Source: Saccharopolyspora gloriosae (GTDB lineage: Bacteria > Actinomycetota > Actinomycetes > Mycobacteriales > Pseudonocardiaceae). From it: a DNA stretch of 64,000 nucleotides. The stretch is taken from NCBI RefSeq assembly GCF_014203325.1, contig NZ_JACHIV010000001.1:2791501-2855500 (forward strand), in the 5' to 3' direction. The notes beneath the pieces were generated by a model that searched no databases, was not told where the DNA came from, and saw nothing but the letters and a program-made list of their open reading frames with translations. A program made the position numbers and the translations under genes. This document shows positions 50,885 through 60,361 of this stretch, piece by piece. Each line of letters starts with the position of its first letter. The stretch's first letter is position 1.

Positions 50885-51544
50885 TCACTCCTGGTCGAAC
50901 AGCAGCCTGCGGGCCAATCCCTTCCACAGCGCCAAGTGCGGGTCGGTGGCGGGGGAGCGGTCTTCGAAGGCGTAGGGCATCGCGGCGCCGCGCATGCTGG
51001 TGAACAGCAGCTCGCGGAGCAGTTCGTACTGCGGGTGTTCGCGCACGGCCGGTCCCCAGATGCCGTCGGTGACGTCGCGGATCGCGGCGCGCAGCCCGCG
51101 TTCCTCGGGGCGCAGCGCGGCGCCGAGCGCGGGGTTGGTGCGGGCGGCGGTCCACAGTTCGATCGCGGCCCAGAAGTGCGGTTCCTGGAAGGTCTCCCAC
51201 AGCAGTTCGATGCAGCGGTCGACGCGCGCCGGGCCCTCGGGTTCTTCGGCGAGCTTGTGCTGGGCGTGCACCTGGGTCTGCGCGAGCCGGGTGTTCGCCA
51301 GGTGCTGCGCGGCGGCGACCAGCAGCCCGTCGCGCGAGGGGAAGTGGTGCAGCAGCCGCCCTCGGGACACTCCGGCCTTCGCCTGGATCACGAGGGTGGA
51401 GGCGCCGGCGTAGCCGTGCTCGATGAGGCAGTCCACGGCGGCGTCGAGGATGAGCGCTCGGCTGTCGGCGGTGCGTTCCTCGCGCGTGCGGGGTGCGCCG
51501 CCGGAGCTCGGGGTGCGTGCGTTCGCCGTTTCGGACTCGACCAC
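50885..51544 (-). CDS. TetR-family regulator of the acyl-CoA island (predicted)
   Basis: About 219 residues. HTH around residues 35-62 ([29 protein letters not shown] in pieces), unusual in having SRGRLLHHF where most have TLYRHF. C-terminal ligand domain with [20 protein letters not shown] and PYAFEDR. GTG 51544 is taken as start; the frame is open far upstream but antisense to the CoA ligase. A CAGTCG-GCAT-TGACCG site lies 43 bp before it, shared with the divergent ligase gene. Because four more copies of this palindrome precede neighbouring acyl-CoA genes, this protein is the best candidate to bind them. Confidence 0.88.
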   Translation of the reverse strand: MVESETANARTPSSGGAPRTREERTADSRALILDAAVDCLIEHGYAGASTLVIQAKAGVSRGRLLHHFPSRDGLLVAAAQHLANTRLAQTQVHAQHKLAEEPEGPARVDRCIELLWETFQEPHFWAAIELWTAARTNPALGAALRPEERGLRAAIRDVTDGIWGPAVREHPQYELLRELLFTSMRGAAMPYAFEDRSPATDPHLALWKGLARRLLFDQE

Positions 51545-51586
51545 CGGGACAGCGTACCCGCTGGTGGACTGAACATGACCCGGAAG

Positions 51587-51602
51587 CAGTCGGCATTGAC
51601 CG
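51587..51602. promoter_or_regulatory. Operator CAGTCG-GCAT-TGACCG
   Basis: Matches CAGTCA-N4-TGACTG at 10 of 12 arm positions and keeps internal symmetry (CGGTCA on the reverse). It lies between the TetR gene and the divergent CoA ligase; its right arm forms TTGACC, -35-like for the ligase. Confidence 0.65.
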
Positions 51603-51754
51603 CCGCCGTGCGGCGGTGCCAGGCTCGGTTGGTCCGGGGCGCCCGAGCCGGGTGCCGCCGGGCCGCGGTGGCCTCCGCCGCGTCGCCGGGCGGCGGAGGC
51701 CCGCGGCGTGGGCGGCCGGGCGCGCGGCGAGGTCGAGGTTCGAGGAGGAACCGC

Positions 51755-53296
51755 ATGTATCCAGGTGCCCATGCCGCGACCGCCCCGGACCGGCCCGCCG
51801 TGATCATGGCGGGTTCCGGGGATCGGCTCACCTACGGCGAGCTGGAGGAGCGGTCGGTCCGGCTGGCGCACTCGCTGCGCGAAGCGGGCTTGGAGCGCGG
51901 CGACGTGGTGGCGCTGCTGACCGACAACGCGCTGCCGGCCTTCGAGGTGTACTGGGCCGCCGTGCGGTCCGGTCTCTACGTCACCGCGGTCAACAGCCAC
52001 CTCACCCCGGCCGAGATCTCCTACATCGTCGGCGATTCCGGAGCCGCGGCGCTGATCGCGTCCGCCGCGCTCGCCGATGCGGCGTCCGAAGTGGCCGCGT
52101 CCGCGCCGGACGTGCGGGTCCGGTTGGCCTTCGGCGGCGAGGTCGACGGCTACGGCGACTACGAGGCGGCGCTGGCGGAGTCCTCGCCGGTGCCGCCCGC
52201 GGACCAGCCGCGGGGCGCGGACATGCTGTACTCGTCGGGAACCACGGGGCGCCCCAAGGGGATTCGCCCGGAACTCCCGGATCGCCAGGTCGGCGAGGAG
52301 GGCGACATCCTCACGGTGGTCGCCTCGCAGCTGTACGGGATCGACTCGGGTTCGGTGTACCTCTCGCCCGCGCCGATCTACCACGCGGCGCCGCTGCGCT
52401 ACTGCGCCTCGACGCACGCGCTGGGCGGCACGGTGGTGCTGATGGAGAAGTTCGAACCGGAGCAGGCGCTGCGGGCGATCGAGCGCTACGGCGCCACGCA
52501 CAGCCAGTGGGTGCCGACGATGTTCATCCGGATGTTGAAGCTGCCCGAGCAGGTCCGGAACCGCTACGACCTCTCCAGCCACCGGGTCGCGGTGCACGCC
52601 GCGGCTCCGTGTCCGGCGGAGGTGAAGCAGGCGATGATCGACTGGTGGGGGCCGGTGCTCTACGAGTACTACTCCTCGACCGAGGGCATCGGCATGACGT
52701 TCATCGATTCGCAGCAGTGGCAGCGGAAACCGGGCTCGGTGGGGAAATCGGTGCTCGGCACGGTGCGGATCTGCGACGACGACGGGGTCGAGCTCCCGGT
52801 CGGCCAGGTCGGCACGGTCTACTTCGACCGCGAGGAGCAGGCGTTCGAGTACTGGGGCGATGCGGACAAGACCCGCGCGGCCCGGCATCCGGAGCACGAG
52901 AACTGGGCGACGGTCGGGGACGTGGGCTACCTGGACGACGAGGACTTCCTGTTCCTCACCGACCGGAAGGCGTTCATGATCATCTCCGGTGGGGTGAACA
53001 TCTACCCGCAGGAGATCGAGGATCTGCTCGCGCTGCACCCGCGGATCGCGGACGTGGCGGTCATCGGCGTCCCGGATCCGGAGATGGGCGAGGCGGTGAA
53101 GGCGGTGGTGCAGCCCGCGCCCGGCGTCGAGTCCGGGCCGGAGCTGGAGCGGGAGCTGCTGGAGTTCGTGCGCGCCCGGATCGCGCACTACAAGGTGCCG
53201 CGCAGCGTGGACTTCCTCGACGAGTTGCCGCGCACGCCGACGGGCAAGCTCGTCAAGGGCGTGCTGAAAGCCAGGTACGCGGCCGAACCGGTGTGA
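51755..53296 (+). CDS. AMP-forming acyl-CoA synthetase
   Basis: A 513-residue ligase with [57 protein letters not shown] (in pieces) and the C-terminal lysine in TPTGKLVKG. The [10 protein letters not shown] form of the hinge is shared with FadD4- and crotonobetaine-type ligases. GAGGAGG lies before ATG 51755. The 210-bp leader contains the regulator's operator. Together with thiolase and dehydrogenases downstream it opens the plus-strand half of the pathway. Substrate unknown. Confidence 0.92.
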   Translation: MYPGAHAATAPDRPAVIMAGSGDRLTYGELEERSVRLAHSLREAGLERGDVVALLTDNALPAFEVYWAAVRSGLYVTAVNSHLTPAEISYIVGDSGAAALIASAALADAASEVAASAPDVRVRLAFGGEVDGYGDYEAALAESSPVPPADQPRGADMLYSSGTTGRPKGIRPELPDRQVGEEGDILTVVASQLYGIDSGSVYLSPAPIYHAAPLRYCASTHALGGTVVLMEKFEPEQALRAIERYGATHSQWVPTMFIRMLKLPEQVRNRYDLSSHRVAVHAAAPCPAEVKQAMIDWWGPVLYEYYSSTEGIGMTFIDSQQWQRKPGSVGKSVLGTVRICDDDGVELPVGQVGTVYFDREEQAFEYWGDADKTRAARHPEHENWATVGDVGYLDDEDFLFLTDRKAFMIISGGVNIYPQEIEDLLALHPRIADVAVIGVPDPEMGEAVKAVVQPAPGVESGPELERELLEFVRARIAHYKVPRSVDFLDELPRTPTGKLVKGVLKARYAAEPV

Positions 53297-53340
53297 ACCG
53301 CGCTCGTTCGGCGTAACGCCGGACGGCGCCACCTCGTTTA

Positions 53341-53356
53341 CAGTCAGAGTTGACTG
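53341..53356. promoter_or_regulatory. Operator CAGTCA-GAGT-TGACTG
   Basis: A perfect copy of the 16-bp palindrome, 24 bp before the thiolase ATG. TACAGT (53339-53344) overlapping its left arm could be the -10. Confidence 0.78.
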
Positions 53357-53379
53357 CTTATCTCGGTGGGAGGAACGCC

Positions 53380-54525
53380 ATGCGCGACGCGGTGATCGTG
53401 GAGGCAGTGCGCACCCCGGTCGGCAAGCGGAACGGAGCGCTGTCCGGAGTGCACCCGGTCGACCTGTCGGCCCAAGTGCTGGACGCGCTCGTGGACCGGA
53501 CCGGCATCGACCCCGGTGTCGTCGACGACGTCGTGTGGGGCTGCGTCGGCCAAGGCGGCGAGCAGACCCTGGACATCGCCCGCAACGCGGTGCTCGCGGC
53601 GGGCTGGCCGGACACGGTGACCGGCGTGACGGTGGACCGCCAGTGCGGCTCCTCGCAGCAATCGGTGCACTTCGCCGCGGCCGGGCTCGTCGCCGGGCAC
53701 TACGACGTGGTCGTGGCGGGCGGCATCGAGTCGATGAGCCGGGTGCCGATGGGCAGCACCGTCAACGGTGCAGACCCGTTCGGCACGCGGCTGATGCAGC
53801 GCTACGGCGGCACACCGCCGAACCAGGGCATCGGCGCGGAGATGATCGCGCAGCGCTGGGGCCTCAGCCGCGCTCGGCTCGACGAGTTCAGCATCGGCTC
53901 GCACGAGAAGGCCGCCGCCGCGCAGGATTCCGGAGCCTTCGACGCGCAGATCGCACCGATCGCGCTGCCCGACGGCACCGTCGTCGACAAGGACGAGGGC
54001 ATCCGCCGTGGCGGGACCGTCGAGAAGCTCGGCGGGCTCAAGCCCGCGTTCCGCGAGGACGGCGTGATCACCGCGGCGAACAGTTCGCAGATCAGCGACG
54101 GCTCGGCGGCGCTGCTGATGATGACCGGGGAGAAGGCCGCGCAGCTGGGCCTGCGCCCGCTGGCGCGCGTGCACACCGCCGTGCTCGCCGGGGACGATCC
54201 GGTGATCATGCTGACCGCGCCGATCCCCGCGACGAAGAAGGCGTTGCGCCGCAGCGGGTTGTCGGTGGACCGAATCGGTGCCTTCGAGGTGAACGAGGCG
54301 TTCGCGCCGGTGCCGCTGGCCTGGCTCGCCGAGATCGGTGCCGACGTCAAGTCGCTCAACCCGCTGGGCGGTGCCATCGCGCTCGGCCATCCGCTGGGCG
54401 CGAGCGGGGCGCGCATCATGACGACCCTGGTGCACCACTTGCGCGACAGCGGCGCGGAGTTCGGCCTGCAGACCATGTGCGAGGGCGGCGGCCAGGCCAA
54501 CGCGACGATCTTGGAACGGCTCTGA
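53380..54525 (+). CDS. Acetyl-CoA C-acyltransferase (thiolase)
   Basis: A 381-residue thiolase with all catalytic residues: C89 (VDRQCGSSQQ), the histidine of GGAIALGHPLGASG, and the second cysteine of QTMCEGGGQAN. It closes the beta-oxidation round by cleaving 3-ketoacyl-CoA. ATG 53380 follows GGGAGG. The upstream perfect palindrome suggests TetR control. It is similar to the partial thiolase at the window start, so the region has at least two. Confidence 0.96.
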   Translation: MRDAVIVEAVRTPVGKRNGALSGVHPVDLSAQVLDALVDRTGIDPGVVDDVVWGCVGQGGEQTLDIARNAVLAAGWPDTVTGVTVDRQCGSSQQSVHFAAAGLVAGHYDVVVAGGIESMSRVPMGSTVNGADPFGTRLMQRYGGTPPNQGIGAEMIAQRWGLSRARLDEFSIGSHEKAAAAQDSGAFDAQIAPIALPDGTVVDKDEGIRRGGTVEKLGGLKPAFREDGVITAANSSQISDGSAALLMMTGEKAAQLGLRPLARVHTAVLAGDDPVIMLTAPIPATKKALRRSGLSVDRIGAFEVNEAFAPVPLAWLAEIGADVKSLNPLGGAIALGHPLGASGARIMTTLVHHLRDSGAEFGLQTMCEGGGQANATILERL

Positions 54526-54661
54526 CCGAGTCGTTCCCGGCGGACTTGCCCGGTGGGGCGCTCCGAGGAAGCGCAGCCGGTGGTGGACCTGGTCAAGCAG
54601 CGGTTCCGCCGCTGACGAGCACAGCGGAAAGAACGTTCCGCACGGACTTCGGACAGGGACG

Positions 54662-55912
54662 GTGGCGCAGATGACGGAGCCGACCGGATCCGGCGCGGCG
54701 GCCGAGGCCGCTTCGCTCGGCGAATTCTCCCGGAGGGCCGGGGAATTCCTGGACTCGGCGATACCCGCGAACTGGTCGGAGCTGGAGCCGGCCGAGCTGA
54801 TCCCGGTCGCGCGGGAATTCCAGGCCGCGCTCTACGATGCCGGTTTCGCCGGCATCACCTGGCCCGCCGAGTACGGCGGCCAAGGCGCCACCGCCGCCCA
54901 CGAGCAGGCGTTCCGGGAGCAGGCCGCCGGGCACGACCTGCCGACCGGGCCGTTCGTGATCGGCCTCGGGATGTGCGGGCCGACGCTGGTCGACCTCGGC
55001 ACCGACCGGCAGCGGGAGCGCTACGTCCGGCCGCTGCTGCGCGGTGAGGAGATCTGGTGCCAGTTGTTCTCCGAACCCGACGCCGGATCGGACGTGGCGA
55101 GCCTGCGGACGAAGGCCGTGCGCGACGGCGAGGACTGGATCGTCACGGGCCAGAAGGTGTGGACCTCCGGCGCGCGGCACGCCGACTTCGGCGCGCTGCT
55201 GGCCCGCACCGACCCGGACGTGCCCAAGCACGCGGGCTTGACGATGTTCATCGTGGACATGCGCGCCCCGGGCGTCGCGGTGCGCCCGTTGCGGGACATG
55301 ACCGGCCGGAGCCCGTTCAACGAGGTGCACTTCGACCAGGTGCGGCTGCCCGCGGACGCGGTGCTCGGCGAGGTCGGCGCGGGCTGGCGCGCGGCGGTGA
55401 CGATGCTCGGCCACGAGCGGGTCTCGCTGGGCGGCGCCACCCGGCGCCGCGACGAGCCGCTGGGTGCGGCGAACCTGGCGCGGCTGGCGCGTGAGAACGG
55501 CACCGCGGCCGTCCCGCAGGTGCGCGCCGAACTCGCCGGTCTGCACGCGGCGGAGCGGGCGCTGGAGCTGTTCAGCGTCCGGCTGCGCCAGGAAGCGGAG
55601 TCCGGGACCCCACCCGGCGCGCGCGGCTCGGTGGGCAAGCTCGGCGGCGCCATGCTGCTGTGGCAGGCCCTGCACGCCGCCGGGGAGATCGCCGGTACCG
55701 ACGCGGTGGCCTGGGAACCCGGTGACGAGGCGGCGGAGGAACTGGCGGTGGCGATCAACGCGGTGCCCGCCTCCAGCATCGCCGGTGGCACGAACAACGT
55801 GCAGCGCAACATCATCGGCGAGCGGATCCTCGGCCTGCCCAAGGAACCCCAGGTCGATCGGGACGTGCCGTTCCGCGACCTCCGCGTCGGCACGCAACGC
55901 GAAACCACCTGA
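54662..55912 (+). CDS. Acyl-CoA dehydrogenase, large partner subunit
   Basis: A 416-residue dehydrogenase with GITWPAEYGGQGAT, the flavin/substrate motif WCQLFSEPDAGSDVASLRT, GQKVWTSGARHADFG and C-terminal TNNVQRNIIGERILGLP. It is followed at once by a second, shorter dehydrogenase, the layout of alpha2beta2 enzymes described for steroid and related bulky CoA esters (FadE26/27, FadE28/29). GTG 54662 follows a GGGACG; ATG 54671 is the alternative. It introduces the first double bond into the CoA ester. Confidence 0.93.
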   Translation: MAQMTEPTGSGAAAEAASLGEFSRRAGEFLDSAIPANWSELEPAELIPVAREFQAALYDAGFAGITWPAEYGGQGATAAHEQAFREQAAGHDLPTGPFVIGLGMCGPTLVDLGTDRQRERYVRPLLRGEEIWCQLFSEPDAGSDVASLRTKAVRDGEDWIVTGQKVWTSGARHADFGALLARTDPDVPKHAGLTMFIVDMRAPGVAVRPLRDMTGRSPFNEVHFDQVRLPADAVLGEVGAGWRAAVTMLGHERVSLGGATRRRDEPLGAANLARLARENGTAAVPQVRAELAGLHAAERALELFSVRLRQEAESGTPPGARGSVGKLGGAMLLWQALHAAGEIAGTDAVAWEPGDEAAEELAVAINAVPASSIAGGTNNVQRNIIGERILGLPKEPQVDRDVPFRDLRVGTQRETT

Positions 55913-55928
55913 ACCCGGGAGTGCGCAC

Positions 55929-57005
55929 ATGCGATTGGTGTTGACCGGACAGCAGGAGGACCTGCGCACGGCGGTGCGCGACTTCCTCGCCGACCAGGCC
56001 GGGCCTGAGCGGGTCCGGGACGTGCTGGAGACCGCCGACGGGTTCGACCGGGTGCTGTGGCGACGTGCCGGCGCGGAGCTCGGCGTGCTCGGGCTCGTCG
56101 TCGCCGAGGAGCACGGCGGAGCGGGCGCGGGGCACGTCGAGCGGTCCGTCGTGGCGGAGGAACTCGGCGCCACGCTGGTGCCGTCCCCGTTCCTCGCCTC
56201 GGCGGTGCTGGCGGTCGACGTGCTCAACGCCGTCGACGACGTCGGGATGCGGGAGCGGTACCTGCCGCCGCTGGCGGCGGGGGAGCTCATCGGCACCGTC
56301 GCGCACGGCGCCGAGGCCGCCGAACGCGACGGTGGCTGGCGGTTGGACGGCAGGCTCGCACCGGTGATCTCCGGTGACGTGGCCGATGTGGTGCTGGTGC
56401 ACGCCGCGACGCCGGACGGCACCGGCTGGTTCGCCCTCGACACGACGGCGTCCGGAGTGCACCGCACGACCTTGCGCGCCCTCGACCCGACCCGGCGGCT
56501 CGCCCGGCTCGACCTCTCGGGCGCTCGCGCGACGCGACTGGACACGGCCGACCCGGACGCGGTGCGGTCAAGCGTGGACGACCTGGCCGCGGTGGCGCTG
56601 GCCGCCGAGCAGGTGGGCGGGATGCGCCGCGTGCTGGAGATGACCACCGAGTACGCGAAGGTCCGGGTGCAGTTCGGCAGGCGGATCGGCTCCTACCAGG
56701 GCGTGAAGCACGCGCTGGCGGACCTCCACGGCTCCTGGGAGCAGGCGGTCTCCGTGCTGCGCCACGCCGCGTGGGCCGCCGACGAGGACCCGGACGAGCT
56801 GCCGATCGCCGCCGCCGTCGCGCAGGTCTTCTGCGCTCCGGCCGCGTTCCGGGCGGCGGCCGACGGTGTCGTGCTGCACGGCGGCATCGGCTACACCTGG
56901 GAGCACGACGCGCACCTGTACTACAAGCGCGCCAAGACCTCCGAGGTCCTTTTCGGCTCGGAACGGGACCGGCGGCTGCGGCTGGCGGACCTGATGGGCG
57001 TGTAG
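55929..57005 (+). CDS. Acyl-CoA dehydrogenase, small partner subunit
   Basis: A 358-residue dehydrogenase 16 bp after its partner. Visible segments are LGLVVAEEHGGAGAGHVERSVVAEELG in pieces, VRVQFGRRIGSYQGVKH and LHGGIGYTWEHDAHLYYKRA. It resembles the N-terminal half of the fused protein at 6727, while the gene before it resembles the C-terminal half, so the pair is a split version of the same architecture. Confidence 0.92.
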   Translation: MRLVLTGQQEDLRTAVRDFLADQAGPERVRDVLETADGFDRVLWRRAGAELGVLGLVVAEEHGGAGAGHVERSVVAEELGATLVPSPFLASAVLAVDVLNAVDDVGMRERYLPPLAAGELIGTVAHGAEAAERDGGWRLDGRLAPVISGDVADVVLVHAATPDGTGWFALDTTASGVHRTTLRALDPTRRLARLDLSGARATRLDTADPDAVRSSVDDLAAVALAAEQVGGMRRVLEMTTEYAKVRVQFGRRIGSYQGVKHALADLHGSWEQAVSVLRHAAWAADEDPDELPIAAAVAQVFCAPAAFRAAADGVVLHGGIGYTWEHDAHLYYKRAKTSEVLFGSERDRRLRLADLMGV

Positions 57006-57142
57006 TCCCCGCACGACTCCGGCGGCAGCCTTGGCGGGCGTGGTGGACGGACGAGCACCGCCGAGCGGTCCTCGTCGTCCGGATCAGCAGGGTTCCGCAA
57101 GAAATTCCCGTTGAACGCTCCGTCGCGGATGTGAGGTGTGGG

Positions 57143-58006
57143 TTGACCTACCAGCAGATTTCCTACGAGGTGCACGAGCAGGTCGCCACGATCACGTTGA
57201 ACCGCCCCGAGAAGCTCAACGCGTTCACCGACGTGATGCGCCGCGAACTGCTCGGCGCCTTCGACGCCACCGACGCCGACGACGAGGTGCGCGCGGTGAT
57301 CCTCACCGGCGCGGGACGGGCGTTCTGCGCCGGCGCCGACCTCAGCAGCGGCGCGGGCACGTTCGACTACGACTCCCGAGACCCGGAGTCGCGGGCGACG
57401 GGCCTGACCGAGGACGGCGTGCCGCGCGACGGCGGCGGCACCTGCTCGCTGCGCATCGCGGCATCGAAGAAACCGGTGATCGCCGCCGTCAACGGCGCCG
57501 CGGTCGGGGTGGGCGCGACGATGCTGCTGCCCGCCGACATCCGCCTCGCAGGTGCGGCCGCCCGGTTCGGGTTCGTGTTCGCCCGCCGCGGACTGGTGCC
57601 GGAGGCGGCCTCCACGTGGTTCCTGCCGCGCCTGGTCGGCATCTCGCAGGCGATGGAGTGGGCCGCGACCGGCCGCATCTTCGACGCGACCGAGGCGAAG
57701 TCCGGCGGCCTGGTCTCCCGCGTGGTCCCGGCCGCGGACCTGCTCGCCACCGCGCGGGAGCTCGCGGCGGAGATCGTGCACAACACCGCTCCGGTGTCGG
57801 TCGCCGCGACCAGGCGGTTGATGTGGAGCATGCTCAGCGCGGACAACCCCTTCGAGGCGCACCGCCTCGATTCCCGCGCCATCCACGGCCTCGGCGCGAG
57901 CCCGGACGCGGCCGAAGGCGTGTCCTCGTTCCTGGAGAAGCGCCCCGCCGACTTCCCAGGCAGGGTCACCACCGACTTCCCGGACTACCTCCCGCCTTGG
58001 CCGTGA
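57143..58006 (+). CDS. Enoyl-CoA hydratase (crotonase family)
   Basis: A 287-residue crotonase: ITLNRPEKLNAF, GAGRAFCAGADLS, AAVNGAAVGVGATMLLPADIRLA in pieces and the catalytic glutamate in RGLVPEAASTW. The insert GTFDYDSRDPESRATG between the first two blocks is longer than in typical hydratases. TTG 57143 is preferred because GAGG lies 6 bp upstream; GTG 57131 is the alternative. It would hydrate the product of the dehydrogenase pair before it. Confidence 0.9.
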   Translation: MTYQQISYEVHEQVATITLNRPEKLNAFTDVMRRELLGAFDATDADDEVRAVILTGAGRAFCAGADLSSGAGTFDYDSRDPESRATGLTEDGVPRDGGGTCSLRIAASKKPVIAAVNGAAVGVGATMLLPADIRLAGAAARFGFVFARRGLVPEAASTWFLPRLVGISQAMEWAATGRIFDATEAKSGGLVSRVVPAADLLATARELAAEIVHNTAPVSVAATRRLMWSMLSADNPFEAHRLDSRAIHGLGASPDAAEGVSSFLEKRPADFPGRVTTDFPDYLPPWP

Positions 58007-58030
58007 GAGGTTGTCCCTGGCCTGGGTAGG

Positions 58031-58200
58031 GGTCAGGTGGCGGAACCTCAGTGGCTTCCTCGCTGCGGGATCTTTTTCCCAAGTGGCTCCGCCACGAGGG
58101 AAAAAGCTGTCCTCGCGAGGAAGCCACTGAGAACCCGCGGGTGGTCTTTTTGCTTTGGTGGTCACTGCTCAGCGGCTTCGCCGCTGACAAGACAAGGAAC
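58031..58200 (+). repeat. Multi-hairpin dispersed repeat, copy C
   Basis: Same orientation as copy A. Outer stem 58047-58063 with 58115-58131 (17 of 17 paired), inner hairpin with GTGGC-tcc-GCCAC tip, and third hairpin 58170-58186. It lies between two plus-strand genes, so its role is not restricted to convergent pairs. Confidence 0.88.
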
Positions 58201-58398
58201 CAACGCCGCTCACCTGGGATGACCACAAGGTGGCTCTGAGCCGGCCGGTTCCGGTGAGTCTTCGGGTGTGCTCGTGATCCGCGGTTCGGTGTGGAAGGGA
58301 TGCGGCGGTTCGGGGGCTGTTTCGGGGGAGGTTCGTGTCGCAGACTGGGGATGATCGTGGTGCCGGCCGGTCGACGCGGACCGGGGAGGAGTCGCTGC

Positions 58399-60054
58399 AT
58401 GCTGGATCGGGAACGTCTGCTGGCGGAGTTCACCGGGCCGGGCGGGGAGTTCGAACTGGTTCCGCGCGAGGTGCGCGGCATCCCGATGCGGATCTACGCC
58501 ACCGGCCCGCAGACCTTGCGCGACGTGCTGCTCAGCACCGCGGTGCACGGCGACGCCGACTACCTCGTGTTCGGCGAGCAGCGGTGGACGTTCACCGAGC
58601 ACCTGCGGGTCGCGACCGGGCTGGCGGCGACCTTGCTGACCGATTTCGGGCTCAGCCAAGGGGATCGGGTCGCGATCGCCATGCGCAACTACCCGGAGTG
58701 GGCGCCGATCTTCTGGGCGGTGCAGGCCGCCGGGCTCGTGGCGGTACCGCTCAACGCGTGGTGGACCGGGCCGGAACTGCGCTTCGCGCTGGAGGACTCC
58801 GGTGCGCGGGTGCTGTTCGCGGACGCCGAGCGTGTCGGCAGGCTCGCACCGGACTTCGGCGAACTCGACGTCGTGCAGGTCCGCGGCGACAGCCCGCAGG
58901 AAGGCGTGCGCTGCTGGGACGAACTGCTCACCGGGCTGGACCCGGACGCGGCGCTGCCGGACGTGGTCGTCGATCCGGACGACGACGCCACCATCATGTA
59001 CACCTCCGGCACCACGGGACGACCGAAGGGCGCCGTGGCCAGCCACCGCAACCACTGCACGAACCTGTGGAACATGGCGTTGGGGCGGCGGCTGCTGCAG
59101 GCCGCGGCGGGCGTGGAACCCGACCCGGACACCCGACCTTCGGTGCTGCTCACGTTCCCGATCTTCCACATCGCGGGCCTGTCCGGGTTGTGCTCGACGA
59201 CGTTGGCGGGCGGGAAGCTGGCGACGATGTACCGCTGGGAACCGGACGAGGCGATCCGCCTGGTGCGCGAGGAACGGGTCAACACCATCGCCGGAGTGCC
59301 CACCGTGCTGCGCGAACTCGTCCGCCACGCCGAGGGCGATCTGTCCACTGTGGAAGCGGTGAACATGGGCGGTGCGCCGATCCCGCCGGACCTGGTCGGG
59401 CTGGTGCACACCTCGTTCACCGCGAACGTCGCGCCCGGCAACGGCTACGGGCTCACCGAGACCACGTCGGCCGTCGTGAACAACGGCGGCCCCGAGTACG
59501 TCGCCCACCCCGACAGCGTGGGCCGCTGCGTGCCCGGCGCCGACCTGCGCGTCGTCGACCCCGCGACGGAGGAGGACGTGCCAGCGGGGGAGATCGGTGA
59601 GCTCTGGTTCCGCGGCCCCAACGTCGTGCGCGGCTACTGGAACGACCCGACGGCCACCGCGGCGGCGTTCGTCGACGGCTGGTTCCGCACCGGCGACCTC
59701 GGCTACGTCACCGACGGGCTTGTGCGGGTGGTGGACCGGCTCAAGGACATCGTGATCCGCGGCGGCGAGAACGTCTACTGCGCCGAAGTGGAGGCCGCGC
59801 TGTTCGAGCACCCGGACGTCGCCGACGCGGCCGTGGTCGGCGTGCCGCACCAGGACCTCGGCGAGCAGGTCGCCGCGATCGTGCAGGTCCGCGACGGCGC
59901 CGACCTCGATCCCGACGACCTGCGCCGGCACGTCGCGCAACGTTTGGCCGCGTTCAAGGTCCCGGACCAGGTCTCGCTGCGGACCGGCGAGATCCCCCGC
60001 ACCAGCACCGGAAAAGTCCTCAAACGAGACCTCCGCCGCGAACTGACCCCCTGA
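58399..60054 (+). CDS. AMP-forming acyl-CoA synthetase
   Basis: A 551-residue ligase with [55 protein letters not shown] and the C-terminal lysine in TSTGKVLKRDL. Third CoA ligase of the island. ATG 58399 has GGGGAGGA upstream. The 392 bp before it contain repeat copy C and no copy of the 16-bp operator, so it may be controlled differently from the ligases at 47629 and 51755. Confidence 0.93.
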   Translation: MLDRERLLAEFTGPGGEFELVPREVRGIPMRIYATGPQTLRDVLLSTAVHGDADYLVFGEQRWTFTEHLRVATGLAATLLTDFGLSQGDRVAIAMRNYPEWAPIFWAVQAAGLVAVPLNAWWTGPELRFALEDSGARVLFADAERVGRLAPDFGELDVVQVRGDSPQEGVRCWDELLTGLDPDAALPDVVVDPDDDATIMYTSGTTGRPKGAVASHRNHCTNLWNMALGRRLLQAAAGVEPDPDTRPSVLLTFPIFHIAGLSGLCSTTLAGGKLATMYRWEPDEAIRLVREERVNTIAGVPTVLRELVRHAEGDLSTVEAVNMGGAPIPPDLVGLVHTSFTANVAPGNGYGLTETTSAVVNNGGPEYVAHPDSVGRCVPGADLRVVDPATEEDVPAGEIGELWFRGPNVVRGYWNDPTATAAAFVDGWFRTGDLGYVTDGLVRVVDRLKDIVIRGGENVYCAEVEAALFEHPDVADAAVVGVPHQDLGEQVAAIVQVRDGADLDPDDLRRHVAQRLAAFKVPDQVSLRTGEIPRTSTGKVLKRDLRRELTP

Positions 60055-60089
60055 ACCTCTTGCCTTGCCTGTTTTTGATCTGCGTGGGT

Positions 60090-60272
60090 GGTCGGGTGGC
60101 GGGTTCTCAGCGTTCTTCTCGCTGCGCCCCTGGCCGGTGTGGCAGTTTTTTCCTAGTGGCTCCGCCACGAGGGAAAAAGCTGTCCTCGCGAGAAGAACGC
60201 TGAGAACCCGCGGGTGGTCGGCCTGCTTTGGTGGGCGCTGCTCAGCGGCTTCGCCGCTGACAAGACAAGAAC
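60090..60272 (+). repeat. Multi-hairpin dispersed repeat, copy D
   Basis: Outer stem 60106-60122 with 60188-60204, fully paired although seven-base core GTTCTTC replaces GGTTTCC of copies A and B. Inner hairpin keeps the GTGGC-tcc-GCCAC tip, third hairpin 60243-60259 is unchanged. Located between convergent genes. Confidence 0.88.
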
Positions 60273-60361
60273 CAAGGGCGCCGCTCACCTGGAAATGCAA
60301 GATCAAAGACAGGTTGTGAGGTCCCGCCACCCGACCCCCACGTAGGTGAGCCGAAAAGGGG

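Noticed and set aside
54629-54645. Palindrome-like AAAGAACGTTCCGC before the dehydrogenase pair
   Set aside because: It has AACGTT without the two central bases required by the KstR motif and does not match the CAGTCA palindrome; a single short symmetric run in GC-rich DNA is weak evidence.
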